This document shows positions 11,054-24,491 of a DNA stretch of 64,000 nt, in pieces. The translations under genes were made by a program, and so were the position numbers. The stretch is from Archegozetes longisetosus (Eukaryota; Arthropoda; Arachnida; Sarcoptiformes; Trhypochthoniidae). The DNA lies in assembly GCA_018873245.2 (NCBI GenBank), contig JAEMBT020000007.1, forward strand, positions 2,180,001 to 2,244,000, given 5' to 3'. The notes below the pieces were generated by a model. That model saw only the letters and a program-made list of their open reading frames with translations, made no database searches and was not told the origin of the DNA. Position 1 is the first letter of the stretch. Each line of letters opens with the position of its first letter.

Positions 11054-11534
11054 GTTATGCAAGAAATTTACTTACTAGGGAAGGGTGCGATCTGAGGAAG
11101 TCAGATCAAGATATTTTTGATTTGACATTAATCTATGTGACAATAAGATTGACCAAAACTCAGAAATTCGTGCTTATGAGCTATCGTTTGTCCGCAATCG
11201 GTAATTTAAGATGCAATCCTTAGCATTGCTTTGTATGGCAGCAACGTATAATGTAATGCCTTTGCTTTATGACATAGAAAGTTGGCTTCACTGTTCAGTT
11301 TAATACTAGTTTAAAAAATGCGCTCAATGCATATGGGTAGCAATGGGCATTACTGTCATACAAAGCAATGCTAAAGATTGCATTTTATATTGCTGATTGC
11401 GGACAAACAAGAGTTCATAAGCACGAATTTTTGAGTTTTGGTCAATTTAATTGTCTCATAGATTAATGCCAAATCAAAAGTATCTTGATCTGACTTCCTC
11501 AGATTGCACCCTCCCCTAGTTAGTAAATAACGGT
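11054..11534. repeat. Foldback element with ~185-bp inverted arms
   Basis: Left arm 11054-11240 and right arm 11353-11534 are inverted copies at roughly 85-90 % by eye, separated by a ~112-bp loop. Shared blocks include GATCTGAGGAAGTCAGATCAA, TTCGTGCTTATGA, TTGTCCGCAATC and GCATTGCTTTGTATG (with their complements). A 63-codon frame in the left arm (11032-11223) is not reproduced in a conserved way in the right arm, so it is not a gene. If transcribed it would fold into a long hairpin. Confidence 0.8.
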
Positions 11535-11996
11535 TATTCTATTCTCTTCTGAAAATTCCCATCATTTAGACTCGTTCCAGGGGAAAATTTTGTTATTTAG
11601 ATAAATATTCGAGTACAATTATAGAATATGTACTGAAATCTGGAAAAAAAACCTTCCAAAACTACCTTTTTTTAAAAATACTAGAGATTATCACAAAGCT
11701 CATAAATCCCGTAGACTCTACCACAATCTTGGAGATCTAACAATCGTAGATAGAAATGCCATAACACGAACTATGAGGATAACACCGTTTCGTTTCTACA
11801 GATTGTCCAAATTAAAACTAAACTCAGATAAAGCAGTTAAATGCTTTTACAATTTGACATTTTAATCACAATATCAATTACTCATATACTGAAAATTTGA
11901 TTTATCAAAATGAACTTTTATTAATCTAATGTGGTATACAAAAATGGTGTTTAGAAACGTTCTCTACAACATATGCTTATCAATGCTATTAATGTC

Positions 11997-12665
11997 AATT
12001 GAATGCCCCGATAATAAAAAAGCCTATCTCTTAAAGCATTGAAACGAGTAAAACGCACTTAAAGTTGCGTTTCAAAAATGTTTACAAAAATCAAACTCAT
12101 TGAAACTTAAATATGAAATTTATTATTTGTAACGTGTAATTAAACATATTCTAGATCAGATTCATCAGAATAATCTGATTCTTTAGAATTAAAATTAAAT
12201 TGAGATAAAGTCAATATAAAATTTTCTATTTTTTACATCCAAATAGTCTAATATTTAATTAGAATAAGAGGAGTTCTCTAATTTGGAGAGCCATTAGATA
12301 AATGAATCAACTTATTATTGATTGAATTAAGCATTTAAAATCCTAATAAAACACTTGATTAATGCTTTATTGATATAAATAAAAACTAATGCTTTGATGT
12401 TATGTAGTGATCATCAATATTGTACTGTTCATAATGAACATAACACAATTTGATTGCGCATTCTCTTAAAGTTAGATTTGATTAGCATTCAATTCTATTG
12501 TGATCAAGAGTTTTTTAAACATGATTATTTATAAATTTTTTCCATTGAAACATATATTGAATTTTATTATATGAATAAAGTATGATGTGAGCTCAATGTT
12601 TAAAACAAAATCCGAAAAAGAGGTTAACTCTAGATAGGCTTTTTTTATTATCGGGGCATTCAATT
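11997..12665. mobile_element. Non-autonomous element with 32-bp terminal inverted repeats
   Basis: Left end 11997-12029 (AATTGAATGCCCCGATAATA, then AAAAAGCCTATCT) is the inverted complement of 12632-12665 with one extra A/T. Such a near-perfect TIR around 669 bp of non-coding AT-rich sequence defines a MITE-like element. No target duplication is obvious, so the superfamily is open. The better-preserved ends suggest it is younger than most repeats here. Confidence 0.75.
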
Positions 12666-14504
12666 ATAGTCGCATTCGTTGATCTTTTTTATCAAATTTA
12701 TCAACAAATTCTTTTCTAGTTCGATCACAAGACTTAGTTAACAGATAAGTTTTATAAATAAAAACTCTGTTTTATTCAGAAGGCCATTTTAAATACTACT
12801 TTTGTTTTTATCTCAACATTATGATTAAAAAGTTGGATTTTCATTTACTTGTTTCAAACTTTACTCATAAGTTGAACCTAATCGATGAGTAATATTAAAG
12901 AAAAATTGTACTCAAATTTTGAGTTTAGTTGTATTTTGGACAATCTGTACGAACAACGCGGGCTGATCTTTTACGGTGTCAGTCAGAATGAGACATATGA
13001 ACATTATATGATAGATAGATTTTATTGTCCATGAATGAAGTGTTTAATATATAAGAAATCGATAATTTTTCTTTTACAAAGGGAAAAGATTTCCAATCTA
13101 CTTCTCAAATAAAATTTTAAAACTACTTAAAACAGGGTTCACCGAAACATACCCCTTTTGCTCAATTGTTAATGTCTCTATTTTTGTACTAAGTTAATTA
13201 CAATATTAACTATAAGATTATGAATCTCAATCATCTAAATATTACGTATGGGTAGCATAAAAAATAATTGAAATGTCTTTTAAAAATACAGAAAATTAAG
13301 TCCGGCACGTTTTATGGCTAACCCTGTACTAGTTGCTGTATTGTAAGCATTAAACGCTATGAAGCTCTTATGTGAACTGAGATAGTTCAAATGAGAATTG
13401 CCGAATAAAGTTTTAACTTAACTTTTGATAATCTGTAAGCAAAGGTCTATAATCAAATATATTAATAGTTAAGAAATTTGCTCTTCTCAAAAATTTACTT
13501 AATGTTAACTAATTTTGAAGACTTTGTCAAATGAATTTTACTTCTCGTGAAAAAAGATGTAAACCAATTTTATTGCCAAATCAAGTTATAATATAATTGA
13601 AGGTAGAAGATCAAAAATAGACAACTATATTGTTGATTACGAAAATTGTTCATAATTAGAAAACACCAAAAGAGCCATTACGTCTATCTGGCTATTAATG
13701 CTATGCATACAGTGCAGTTTAAAAGTCGATGAAATGTTTAATCAAATAATGTCAAGTAATTTTTTTCAAATAATTATCTTTCAAATAAAATCAGCCATAA
13801 TTTTATAAAAGTATAAATTTTTATTTAAAATTTACTAAATCCTAATTTATTCGCAATCCATAGTACTTGGGCTTAAAATTCTTTTGAAACATTGACAAAA
13901 GATTTGTAAAAAATTGTCCAAAATATAATCAAATAATTTAGACTTTACTTAATTAACTAAAGCATATTTATCAAATAAAAACTCGAACAATTTAATAAGG
14001 TTTTACCATATGTTTTTCAATCTTTGACTGTGAGTTGCCCTCGATTAGTGCAACAATAACAAAACTAATCGTCTTCCAGTCAAATAATGAGAACAACAAC
14101 TTATGCTTACTTATCAAAAAGCTCATTTTTTGGTCGAACCTCTTTATTTAACAGATTTTCAAGAACTTGGGCCGAAATTTTGTTAACTGTCGAAAATTTA
14201 ACAGAAATTATTATGTATAAGACATAGACTTGAAAATTATTGAATATTGTCCGTGAAATTGCAGTTGTTCTGTATCAAGTTAGTTTACGGTATAATCGCG
14301 ATCAGACTGTGCATTAGATGAACAAACAAATTTTATCGCAGCCCATTTATCATATGTCGTAATTAATTAGAAAACAAACATTCTAATCAATCAAAATATT
14401 AATTGGTTAGCAGAAATTATTACGTGAAAACGGATCCAAATCTAGTACTTAAAAGTGTGTTCGATTTGATCCTTATTATATCGTTATTTTATCGAAAATA
14501 AGCC
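12666..14504. other. Intergenic stretch
   Basis: AT-rich, no coding frame, no repeat that I can pair. The last ~100 bases precede the chitin-binding peptide gene and may contain its promoter. Confidence 0.5.
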
Positions 14505-14762
14505 ATGAGACTATTGTTGATAGTATTTGCTTTGTTAGGGTTCGTATACGCTTTCGAGAAGTGTCCGATACCCACGGGTCAATTTGCTCACGAACTATGG
14601 TGTAATATGTATTACAATTGTTGGGAAGGTCAAGCTGTTTTACAGACATGTCCGCCTGATCTGGTTTTCGATGAAGAAAAGCATTTATGTAGTTTTGCGA
14701 AAGAAGTTGCTTGTGGATCTAGGAAAATCAAACCTAGTAAGAATACAGAAAAAATGAAATAA
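14505..14762 (+). CDS. Secreted single-domain chitin-binding peptide (CBM14 / peritrophin-A)
   Basis: A single-exon frame of 85 residues. Residues 1-16 (MRLLLIVFALLGFVYA) are a signal peptide. The mature part has six cysteines at 20, 33, 39, 49, 62 and 70; the spacing C-x12-C-x5-C-x9-C-x12-C-x7-C fits the CBM14 pattern, with the expected aromatic residues (MYYNCW) and a Pro-Asp-Leu-x-Phe-Asp turn before Cys5. Such peptides bind chitin in cuticle, gut lining or, when single-domain and short, act as antimicrobial or structural secreted factors. The C-terminal ~15 residues are Lys-rich. AATAAA-type signal (AAATAAATAC) occurs ~10 bases after the stop. No other exons are needed for a complete domain. 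Confidence 0.9.
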   Translation: MRLLLIVFALLGFVYAFEKCPIPTGQFAHELWCNMYYNCWEGQAVLQTCPPDLVFDEEKHLCSFAKEVACGSRKIKPSKNTEKMK

Positions 14763-16122
14763 TAATGTACAAATAAATACTTTTCCTAATCTAATTTCAG
14801 ACTAATGGAATAGCGTATTGGATGTTCATGTCGCCTTATAACATAATTCAAATTTTTTAAAGTAAAAAATCTCTCATGATCACGATTTTACAATAAAATC
14901 TTAAACAAATTTTTATATTTATTTATAAATTTTGATATTTTGCTTAAATATATGTTATACCGTTCTGGTTCGAGCTCATAAACCTAAACGCATAACTGGG
15001 GATAAAATTAACTATTTATCCAGAATTCTGAAACAAATATTCTATTAAAATCTTAGTAATATTAGACTTTGTTAGCAATCTTTTATTTTCTTAAAAATTT
15101 ATATTTATTTAAAAAAATATTTAATAAAAATACATAAAAGGAATATAGCATAAGATTTAGACGTGATCTCATTATTTGGTTGATACATAAAGATATTATA
15201 AACATATTTAAAGGTTTTCACATTTTAAAACATTTTTACTTTCGCTCAGAGGCATGATGAGGTCCTCTCCTCAAGACCTCCGCCCAAAGACTGATTTCTT
15301 TACAAGTTTTTTAAAATATCTTATATAAAAGAAAATAGATATGAGTTATTATTCTTTAAAAATATGAGCTGCATTTCATAGCAAACGTTAATACAATGAT
15401 AACCTTGAAAGCGTTAGTGAAGCATTACATAAAATATAAAGCATTTTAAAGATAAATGTTTGACAAAATATTTCAAAAGAATGAAAACTGATTTAAAATC
15501 GGAGAATTTATATCTACATAACATATATATCAACTATTTTGTAGTACTTCATAAGCTTTCTATAGATACCAAATTTATTATGTAACATGATGGGTCAAAA
15601 ATAGATATTCCTTTTTCTTTAGGGAAATTCAAGATTCACTTATCGTTTAAATAATGGTTCGAACTCACACTAAAATTTATAGTACGAATTCTTCCATAGA
15701 ATACTCGATTTTGTATTTTCATACAAACTGTTCACTTTATTTAACTGAAATAATCTTAAAGTTTGAATTAATCATAATTAATAGTTTATTCTTCCGCTAT
15801 TAGTTTCTATAATTGCAATTAGCCGGTCTTTCATGGACTTTATAAAACTGATTAGAATCTGCGGGTCAATCTCTAACCATTTTTCGTTCATAAAAACACA
15901 CAACTCATTTAAATTTCTAGGTTTACGCTTTTCCACATATCTCTTGATGCTCCAGATGTTTACAATTGGGTTTATATGTGACTATTTGACGGCCACTCCA
16001 ATGCAACCGCTAATCCCTTAATTTTGCGTTTACCTATAAGTGAATGAGGAACGCGTTTAGTCATTTTTCAAATAATCTTTTATTAGAAACATTCATTTCC
16101 TTTATTTATTCAATTAAATTCA
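14763..16122. other. Intergenic stretch
   Basis: No gene is seen. A short open frame at 15833-16021 on the plus strand shows no homology that I recognise and is left out. Confidence 0.5.
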
Positions 16123-19100
16123 TTACAACTTTGTCCGTGGCTTAAATTTTATTATAAAAGTTCTGATTTGCATTGGAGTCAAAGTTACGGTTAAGTTTTG
16201 CGAGTCAAATTCATAGTTCTTCGGTTCGTTTCGATCCGTTTCGAAAGTCTTAAACTCCAGACGTTTGAGAGAGTTTAGTTTTTGATTACCACCTAATGTA
16301 GTTTCAAAAGCTTCCGAAATAACAAACTCTTTAAATAAATTCTTGATATCAATTGTTACTGGCTTTGAAAGTCCGTCTGAATCATCATTAGTTTGATAAA
16401 AGTGCTCTAAGCGTAATAGAAAGCTGTCATTTTTCCATTGTTCTAATGTTAATAAGTGAACATTTTTTGGTAATTCATTCACGAGTCCTGAATAAAAAGT
16501 TTGAAAATTTTGATAATAATCTGATTCTGTTTTGTAATTAGCAAACGTTATCAATGGCTCCAAAAATACTCTTTGAGCTAAGTCTCTGTGTTGTTTCGCC
16601 GCATCTTTAATTTTTGAAATCAATAACCAATGCTTTCCTCTGATTACTAAACCTTTTCCGTCAAAACCGGGCTCAGAAAGAGGTTCTCCGACACCAAAAT
16701 CATCGTCATCTAGTAATCTTCTGTGAATCATGAGCTCAACCGATCCATCGATAAGACTCGTACCTATTATAAAATTTTGAAAAATTATCTATTGTTGAGA
16801 CAATTTTTTGGAGCGTTCTGAGAATATAATCCAGAAAATTAATAGTAAACAATATAAGAGATCCCAGTTTTCATAATTTCATGCTATGCAATGGAATATT
16901 TATCAAGCAGGCTATTTCTTGATGTTTGAACAAATAAATACTCAAAAAATTTCTAGAATTTTTTCAAACTTCAGATACAATTCATACCTCCTTGAGATCT
17001 ATCATTAAGAACAGTCATCTGAATGTCTTGTTCTACATCCCTGATAAATATTCGAGAGTTGGCTGGATAGTAGTTGCCTGAGGTCGGTTCAGTTATCGTG
17101 TAATTCCAAGTAGGCCTAAAGTTTCGAATCCTCTTAAGTACTTGTCTTCCATTCGAATCAGTATAAAAAACACCATTTGTTGTTAAGTTTGTCTCAAAAC
17201 GAGAGATAAATTCTTTTCCAATCTTATCGTCCACAGGAATAGGACCACAAACATAATCGAATTCAACAAAGTCTTCGTAAGGATAGATACGTATTGCTTG
17301 TCCTATATATGAGTTCACTTTTTGGTGAACTTCTTTCACAAAATCATTTTCAACCAAGTTCGATTCAATTATTTGGGCGATACGAATAGGTGTTTGACCG
17401 TCAGGTCTGAACACATAGGCGCCCGAGGCTCTGTTCTCTGGTTTTTTATTGTCTCCCTTCATACTTTTATAATACTGAAATTCTTGCCTAACTTTTACAA
17501 CATTTCCGTTTGAAAGTTGAATTCCTTTCAATTCTCCGTTTGCTTCGAAAAGAATACTAAAACTCTTTGCTTTTAGAGAAAAGCTTTTACTAATTTTTGT
17601 GAAAACTGTTGCCTTAGAAGATGATTTACTGCTATCTTGTTTGACAAGATAAGTGGAGAATCCAAGCGGTGGTAGGTTTACTTGAAATATCAATTCATTA
17701 GTTGCTTTACTTATTCTTCCAGGAATATTCTGTACGTATTCAGGAATCGGAGATATATTCGAGGTTATAGTCTTTCCGTCTGGATCCAAGACTTGATACT
17801 GATTTCCAGTTATCGGTAATCGAACAAATTGTGAAATTGGACGTCCAATTGGGTTATAAATAGTGACAGCAATCGATTCGTTGCCTTCAGTTATAGCACA
17901 AGAACTTATGTTCAATAAATCACAGAATACTTGATTTACCGGTTCTCTGGAATCGGGTTTTGGTAATAGTTTCTCAAATGATTTGTTTACAACTTTCTTG
18001 CATTTTTCGATAGCTTTCGATAACTTTAACGCGTAATTGTTGGCTACATGCTGTTTCTCAGTGCCAGAGACTGCGTCGTGATGTTGTAAAATACCCATAG
18101 CTTCTCTTAAATAGCTTATTTCTCCATCAAAACTTCCATTAAGTTGTGCTAAAACATCGATTTGCTTACAGACTTGCAAAAAATTATTCCCAACTCTTTC
18201 GTAACGTTTAAGCGCTGGTCTACTCGTGAAGAATCCTGTAAAATATGAGTGAGAATCCATTGCATACGGAAAAAAGTCATCTGATTTTGTGGTAAAAGTT
18301 AAGTTTGATTGTTGTACAGCTTTTAGATAGCAAGAAGGAGTCGAATAGAATACATTAAAATAACTTCCTTTAGTTTGTCTCAGATTCACATATTTAATCA
18401 ATTTATCCATATTTTTAAACCAAGCGTTCGAGTCCTGATACTCAAAATCTGATCCCATTGGAAAAAGAATATTATTTGTTGCATAGATTTTCGAGTAGTT
18501 TTTGACAAAATCCAAGAACCCATCGACTATTTTATCCACGTTATAGTCCTCAGATTCAGGATTATCAATGAATGGGTCAGCTTGGCATTCAGCTAAGTCC
18601 CAAAAATAATTCGAAGGTGTCCCTATTTTTTAAAAATTTACTTATATTCAATAATTCGAAGATTAAAACAGCTGAAAATATTTAAATCGATTTGAAGAAG
18701 AATCTAGCAATAGTCATGGAGCTTTTGAGTATAACTTAACTGTAACTCAATTGTAATCTTAAAAATTAAAACTTAATTCACTGCTAATTATTCAAACTTA
18801 GAATTTCTCTCAATGGAGATAAAAACGAACTAATGAACTAACTTTTTTAAGTTATTGATTTTATAATTGTAACTGTTAGCTCACAATACGGTAATTTATT
18901 TAATGTGTGTATAATATTTACGAATATCTATAAAATGGAAGTGTTTCTTCTGTCTAAAATTTAACTAAAAATAAAGTATTAAATACTGTTCGGAAAAGTC
19001 GAATATTCAAATATTTCTTTTGAAAACTCAAAGACTTGTGTTACTACTAATTAACTAAGTTCTGGTTCAATACTTCTTATGAGGACCAGTTGTACTATTG

Positions 19101-20499
19101 TTGAAACCTAAAAATTTTCAAATAAAAACTTTCCCTACAAATCGATTCAATTGAGTTTATTATAAAAGATCTATAATAAGATAACTTTTGAACTCATACA
19201 ATATCCCATATCCAAAATTCCAGTAAACAAATCAGAAGATTTTCCCAAATCATCACTAGCTTTCCATACAAACTCTAATGTTTTGTTATTTCTTCGAACT
19301 TCTCGATCTTGATAATCGTTTCGAACAAAGAATAATCCATCGAAATTCATTTGTGCAAATAAGTTTGCATTTTCTCTGGAGTGTCCAAAAGGATCTATTT
19401 GCCAACCAACCTTTGGAATACCACATTTACCAAATATATGCTCAAGCTTTCTGAAGCCCCATGTCATTTGATCTATCATTGAATTATAATGAGTTGCTCC
19501 CTCATCATGCATGCTCCAACCACCACTGATTAGCTCAAGACGGCCTGTCAATTTTTTATTTCAAAGTTTAAAATTCAAGATAGAGCAACCAAATCTCCTG
19601 AAATTGGCGGATTTAACAGAAAGATAGTGTTGGTTCCAGCTTTGGATTTTTAAAAAATTTTAAAGTTCTTAGCAAAACTGCCCTGGGTATCCCTACAGAA
19701 TCTTTCAAAGATGAATGAGATCTGGTCATACTGACAAAGATATGTGTGAAGTCTATAATCGATAAATTATTAGATAAATGAACAGAAAGCTGTAGAATAT
19801 TGATTCTCAAACTCCAATAAAAATAAGTTAATCGTACGTTGGAAAGAAGTGGAAAAACACAATTATCAACAAGTGTTATCGTTGACTGAACTCTTCAAAC
19901 ATGAGTTCAATATTTTATCAGGTGTAGATAAAAACTGACTAATACTTTAATTAAAATTTTTTCTCAAAAGTTGAACTAATTTTTGATTAATGAGATTTTT
20001 AGGTTTAAGTGGTATAGGACAGAAAAGAGTTTCATGAGTTTTTATAAAATTACTATTTTTTACTATTTTTCTATAGCTTTTCATTTAATTCGAAAACATA
20101 GATCATACCATTATTTACGAGTTGTTTAACCACTTCCTTAACGTTAGGTTCTTGTTCTTTCCACCACTTCCAGAAATAAGCAGTTTCAACATAAATGAAA
20201 CGCCTTTTATCATTCTGAAGAAGTGATTCAATAACTGAATCAATAATATACTGAACACCTGCTTTTTGAATGCTGGAGTTGGCGCCGTAATAATACTGAT
20301 CAACCGTCTTAAGCCAACCGACATCATCGTGAGTATGAGGTACTAAATGTATGTTTAACTTATTGGGATCTGGTTGTGTACAACGACTATAATCACATTT
20401 TGGAGTCAATTGTTCGTCATTTAATGAGTTTAGAGGATTAGCAATGATTGTAGTTATAATTAAAATGCTTAGTAAAACTAATTGTAAGATTAAACGCAT
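16123..20499 (-). CDS. Lysosomal alpha-mannosidase (GH38), four exons, complete
   Basis: Exons: 20499-20109, 19544-19200, 18622-16988 and 16763-16123 (stop included). All three introns (564, 577, 224 bp) are phase 1, with identical donors (GTATGA) and AG acceptors; the spliced CDS is 3012 bases, 1003 residues, the usual family length. Residues 1-20 form a signal peptide. Family marks: HTHDDVGW at 55-62 (zinc ligands His57 and Asp59), [11 protein letters not shown] with nucleophile Asp181, and [12 protein letters not shown] with the zinc-site His at 426/427; DRSQGG spans the third splice junction. The C-terminal beta region ([26 protein letters not shown]) is complete. The enzyme removes alpha-linked mannose from N-glycans during lysosomal glycoprotein breakdown; several Asn-X-Ser/Thr sites fit a lysosomal glycoprotein. 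No lesions are seen. Arthropods often have several lysosomal paralogues, so strict one-to-one orthology to vertebrate MAN2B1 is not claimed. Confidence 0.96.
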
Positions 20500-22343
20500 T
20501 ATGATTTCAATCAGGTAGGTACTTGACTCAATACTTGGCTGGAGTTGAAGTCTCTGAGTTAAACCTAAGTTTTTCTGATTTCTATTATCAGAATTATCGA
20601 TGTTATGGTATTGAATACAACTTTATTGAAGCTGAACAATGACTTTGAAACTAAAATGTTAAGGTCAATTCACTTGTAGAATTAGATATTTGTAGTCATG
20701 GGATAAACAATAGCTCCAGACTAACTTATGCGACACTAAAAGTACAATTTTAGCTCAAGTACTTAAAAGGTATTCATCTGTCAATTATTTGTTTTAATAA
20801 ACTTTTTCTACATCTGATAAGTTATCAGTGATAACTAATCCTTTAGTATTGTTTATTTAGTCAGTCTTTTGGAGAATTTTAATAGAAAAGTTAAAATCGT
20901 ATTTAAAAGAATTTGAAATTCAAAATGTGAAAAATGGGTTGAATTGCAACTTTGCTATCATCAGTGTTACACTTTAAATCTACCAAAAAGGCCTACTTTC
21001 AAATTTGCCTTTTGATTACATTCTAATAGTTATTGAATAGTTTTATTTCATTAATTTTAATCTCATCTCGGTCTCGTATGTTTCCAAAATTCTGTATTTC
21101 ATACCGTCTCTCTAGTGTGAACTCGTGTCTTAATCTTATAACTATTGGCCCTTTACCTTGAGATTAGGAGTGTATGATTTGCGTTAAAATATTTTAATTA
21201 GATAGCATGCGTTTAGTTTCATTTCCGCTCATTAAATATGATTCTTATATAATTTAAATTTGAATTTTTATATAATATCAATTTATTATTTGAAGCGAAA
21301 AAGAATTTCATCTAATAGATTTTTGCGAACTCATCTCGTCTCACAAGATGTGATGTCTCGAGATTCTGCAAGTTAAAATTAGATTTCGACTCAGAAAAGT
21401 TCAACAAGGCTGACCCATAATGTCAGCCCTAAGGTTCCGAGCTTTGGGCTGATCTAAACTTAAAAAACCTGACTTTCGGCCCAAAAGACCGAAGGGTGGC
21501 AACTCCGGCTATCATTGGATAATCGATTTTAAACACAATTATTAAATACTAATTCACTCGACATTTTCGAGAAAATAAGCTAAAGTGATTTTAACTATTA
21601 CTTAAAGTAAAAAAGTCATTCGAATGACGTAAAATTGAATAATTCGTGTATCACTCGAATTACGGCTTACATTTGAAAACTTTTGCTAACTTTAAATTCT
21701 CAGGCTATCTCACTCCTCAAAAGCTATTAAATTACGATCTTGAATATGCATATCGAATGTGTGAATATTCCTATTAATTTAGATAAAAAACTCAAAATCT
21801 CCAATTTTAATATAGTAAATTTAAAAAATAGCCTCATTGTATAGATTAAATTTATTATTTAATCTCAGTTGCTTTAGTTTGTTAAAGTTGGGTAATAATT
21901 TGTTAGTCCTTGAACTGACTGATAATTATCTCTTAATAAGAATTTTATCTGTATTCTATGAAAACAAGATAGAAAAACCTTATATAAGTAAGTTCAATTT
22001 GAAGTATGAAAAGGATAATTAATTAGGATTTGGATTTAGAGGTTGTAAACAGAGAATTCGAGCGAGAACTAATAGTTCTCACTTATCTTAAATCGCTAAT
22101 TACTTTGTATTATATTCATAATCAGGGTGACCAAGTCTTGTAGAGCTCAAATCTGGATAAAGATATCGAAGGATTTTCAGATTTCTTAAAGTTTTACAAT
22201 TTATTTACAGTACTCTATGAATGTAAAAGGCTACAAAATTTCATCTGTGAAGTTAACTACGTTCTGTGATTTTGCAGCTTAAGTTATCTTTAACATGATT
22301 GTAAAGTTCTAAACAAGAAATTAAAGACGAACGATTTCAATAG
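20500..22343. other. Intergenic stretch upstream of the mannosidase
   Basis: Likely contains the mannosidase promoter on the minus strand close to 20500, not resolvable by eye. A GC-richer patch at 21400-21510 (GGCTGACCCATAATGTCAGCC palindrome-like, then CCGAAGGGTGGCAACTCCGG) looks like a degraded transposon end, without a partner. TCTCGTCTCA-rich sequence at ~21330 resembles sequence near 30400. Confidence 0.4.
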
Positions 22344-22851
22344 ATTAAAATTAGTGGTTAATATTTTTGAGACTTTAGATTTCGAGATCTTCGAGAGTAC
22401 TATCGATCGAGTTCGAGAGTCATTTCGAGATTCGAAATGTCTCGAAAGATAGTTATGCATTTTTCGTTCATTAATTAAAATTTTTATAATAATTAAAAAA
22501 TTGTTTGTTTACTGGTCGAATTTTTATTTCTGTTGTTCACAATTAAATGAATGAATATCTCAATCAATTGAGTTATCCTTAAAGTTTATATTTCAAAATA
22601 CAGTTATTGAACATTTTACAGCTTTAAATAACATGCTATTGACATCGCTTTCAAACAGGTAATAATTTTTGATTGAATGTGTAAATACTGTCTGCTTTAC
22701 AGTTTTTTAAGCAAATGTCTATAAACTTCTAAACTTAAATATTTAATTCAGATCTTTCGAGGGTTTCGATTGCTTTTGATCGGGATCAAGAGTTGGAATT
22801 CTCGAGTGATATTGAGACTCTCGAAGTCTCGCACCGACCACTAATTAAAAA
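22344..22851. mobile_element. hAT-type MITE, 492 bp, with target duplications
   Basis: Element 22352-22843. Left end TAGTGGTTAATATTTTTGAGAC and right end, reversed, TAGTGGTCGGTGCGAGAC form short imperfect inverted repeats. Flanking 8-mers ATTAAAAT (22344-22351) and ATTAAAAA (22844-22851) match at seven of eight, as expected for a hAT duplication. Sub-terminal regions on both sides are rich in TCGAGA-type motifs. No coding sequence is inside. Confidence 0.7.
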
Positions 22852-23394
22852 TGTTAGCTTAGAATCTATATACACTGAATTATTAATAAGATAAAGCATT
22901 TGTGATAGGAGTGCCTATTTATTCAGCTCAAATCTGAATAAAATGAGTCTAGACTGTGGTTCACTCTGGACTAGTTAACCTGAAACCTGGATGCTCGATC
23001 ACTCTATTCATAATATAAAGTCTTGATTTAAAATAATTTTTCTTAATTAACAGTGCTTGAGTGTTTGTATTGTTTGGTATCGAATGTGAGTATAACCTGC
23101 GCATTTTTTAGGAAGTCCCTTGAATATCTATCGAATCCTGCCAAACATTTAGTAGAGATTTCCTACCGCACAATAGAGTACTTGTATGTGAATTCTAAAT
23201 TTTTGATAGTCCCCAATTAATGAATCCCTTGTGGCAGTAATACATGTGACAATATGTATTCAACCTTGATGAATTCGTACTTTATATTAGTTATAACCTT
23301 TATGCATAATTGATTTCAGTGGAATATGCCTTCTTACCTCGTTCTATATTTCAGATATTATCCACGTTAGAATTTAAGGTTTTGTCTCATGCAC

Positions 23395-24330
23395 GGACGT
23401 AACCAGCTATGGATAAAAGAGAACTCAGGCCCCAGAGGTCTTTTAAAAAATTAAGTGCAGGTCTGAAGGGATGAGAAATATAGTTTATTTTATACTAAAA
23501 CATAAATATAATGAAAATGCATTTTTATGGATTTGTATTTAAATGTCTAAACAGACTGTAAAGTTGAATAAACATAAAATTTTTCAACTTAATCAGGAGT
23601 CAATTCACTAACCGAATCTTTTGAAAGAAGCAATGCACTGGTTTTGCTTCTTTAATATTTATTTACACAATGAATGAAAAAATAGCCATTTAATAGAAAA
23701 TCGAAATGAATAAAAGAAAACAGAGGTCAATCTCAGAATATTCAGTGCACTTAGAACAATATTTCGTTACAATTTCAAACAGTTCTTCAGCTAAAACTTC
23801 AGAATTTTGTAAAATTAATCTTTTCGCATCAATTGATTGCTTAATGTTAAATATAAGCCAGAGATTTGATGGTAATAGATAGATATCTTGTCGAAGATAT
23901 TCATCTAAAATATAAGTTATTTATCCACTTTGATGTCATGACGCCATCTGTCTCTCATTATGACTTAAGTTTAGATAGTTTGAAACAAAATTGTGAAATA
24001 GCAAAAATGCTTTTCAAAGGTATCGAGCACTTCTTCAGTCCTTATGAAAAACTTAATGATTTTTCTTATTCCGTGTATGATTTGTTAAAATTTGTAAAAA
24101 TATGTCTAACTATTAGTTGCGTAAATGCTTGTTGTGAATGAAATATCTCTACTCTCAAAGAAATTAAGATGTGGGAGAGAGAGAGAGAGACTGTCTCTAA
24201 TTTAAATTAGATCAGTCTGTAATTCAACTTGCAAAAAATCGTTGTAACACAAAGATAACTTTGTTGCAGATTTTGATATTATTAAATTTATTTGTGATAA
24301 ATAAGGTTTTTAGCCCCCAAATCAAAGGAC
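23395..24330 (+). pseudogene. hAT transposase C-terminal relic
   Basis: The frame at 23866-24141 ends with SYSVYDLLKFVKICLTISCV and then NACCE, and after a stop continues NISTLKEIKMWERE. This matches the hAT dimerisation block 'llk...TLPvs.a..ERsFStLkrIKtwlR'. Near 23393 the sequence GCACGGACGTAACCAGC looks like the end of such an element. No matching right terminus or target duplication was found, so the limits are approximate. GA-repeat slippage (24176-24191) interrupts the relic. It is non-functional. Confidence 0.65.
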
Positions 24331-24491
24331 TGATTACGGAAATGATCTCATGTAAACCTAGTTCTGTTTGAATGGATTCAAACTTCGCTATTAAATTTAG
24401 TTAAAATACAACATCTTCAAAAACTTTACTAGCATTGACCTAAAGGCTAATGGAAGAATAGGAAACGCTGAGAAATTTTCTGGTCAAGTAA

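Noticed and set aside
11032-11223. 63-codon frame read as a gene
   Set aside because: It lies in one arm of an inverted-repeat element and is not preserved in the other arm.
17322-17513. Plus-strand open frame within the mannosidase
   Set aside because: Shadow of exon 3 on the opposite strand; no protein-like features.
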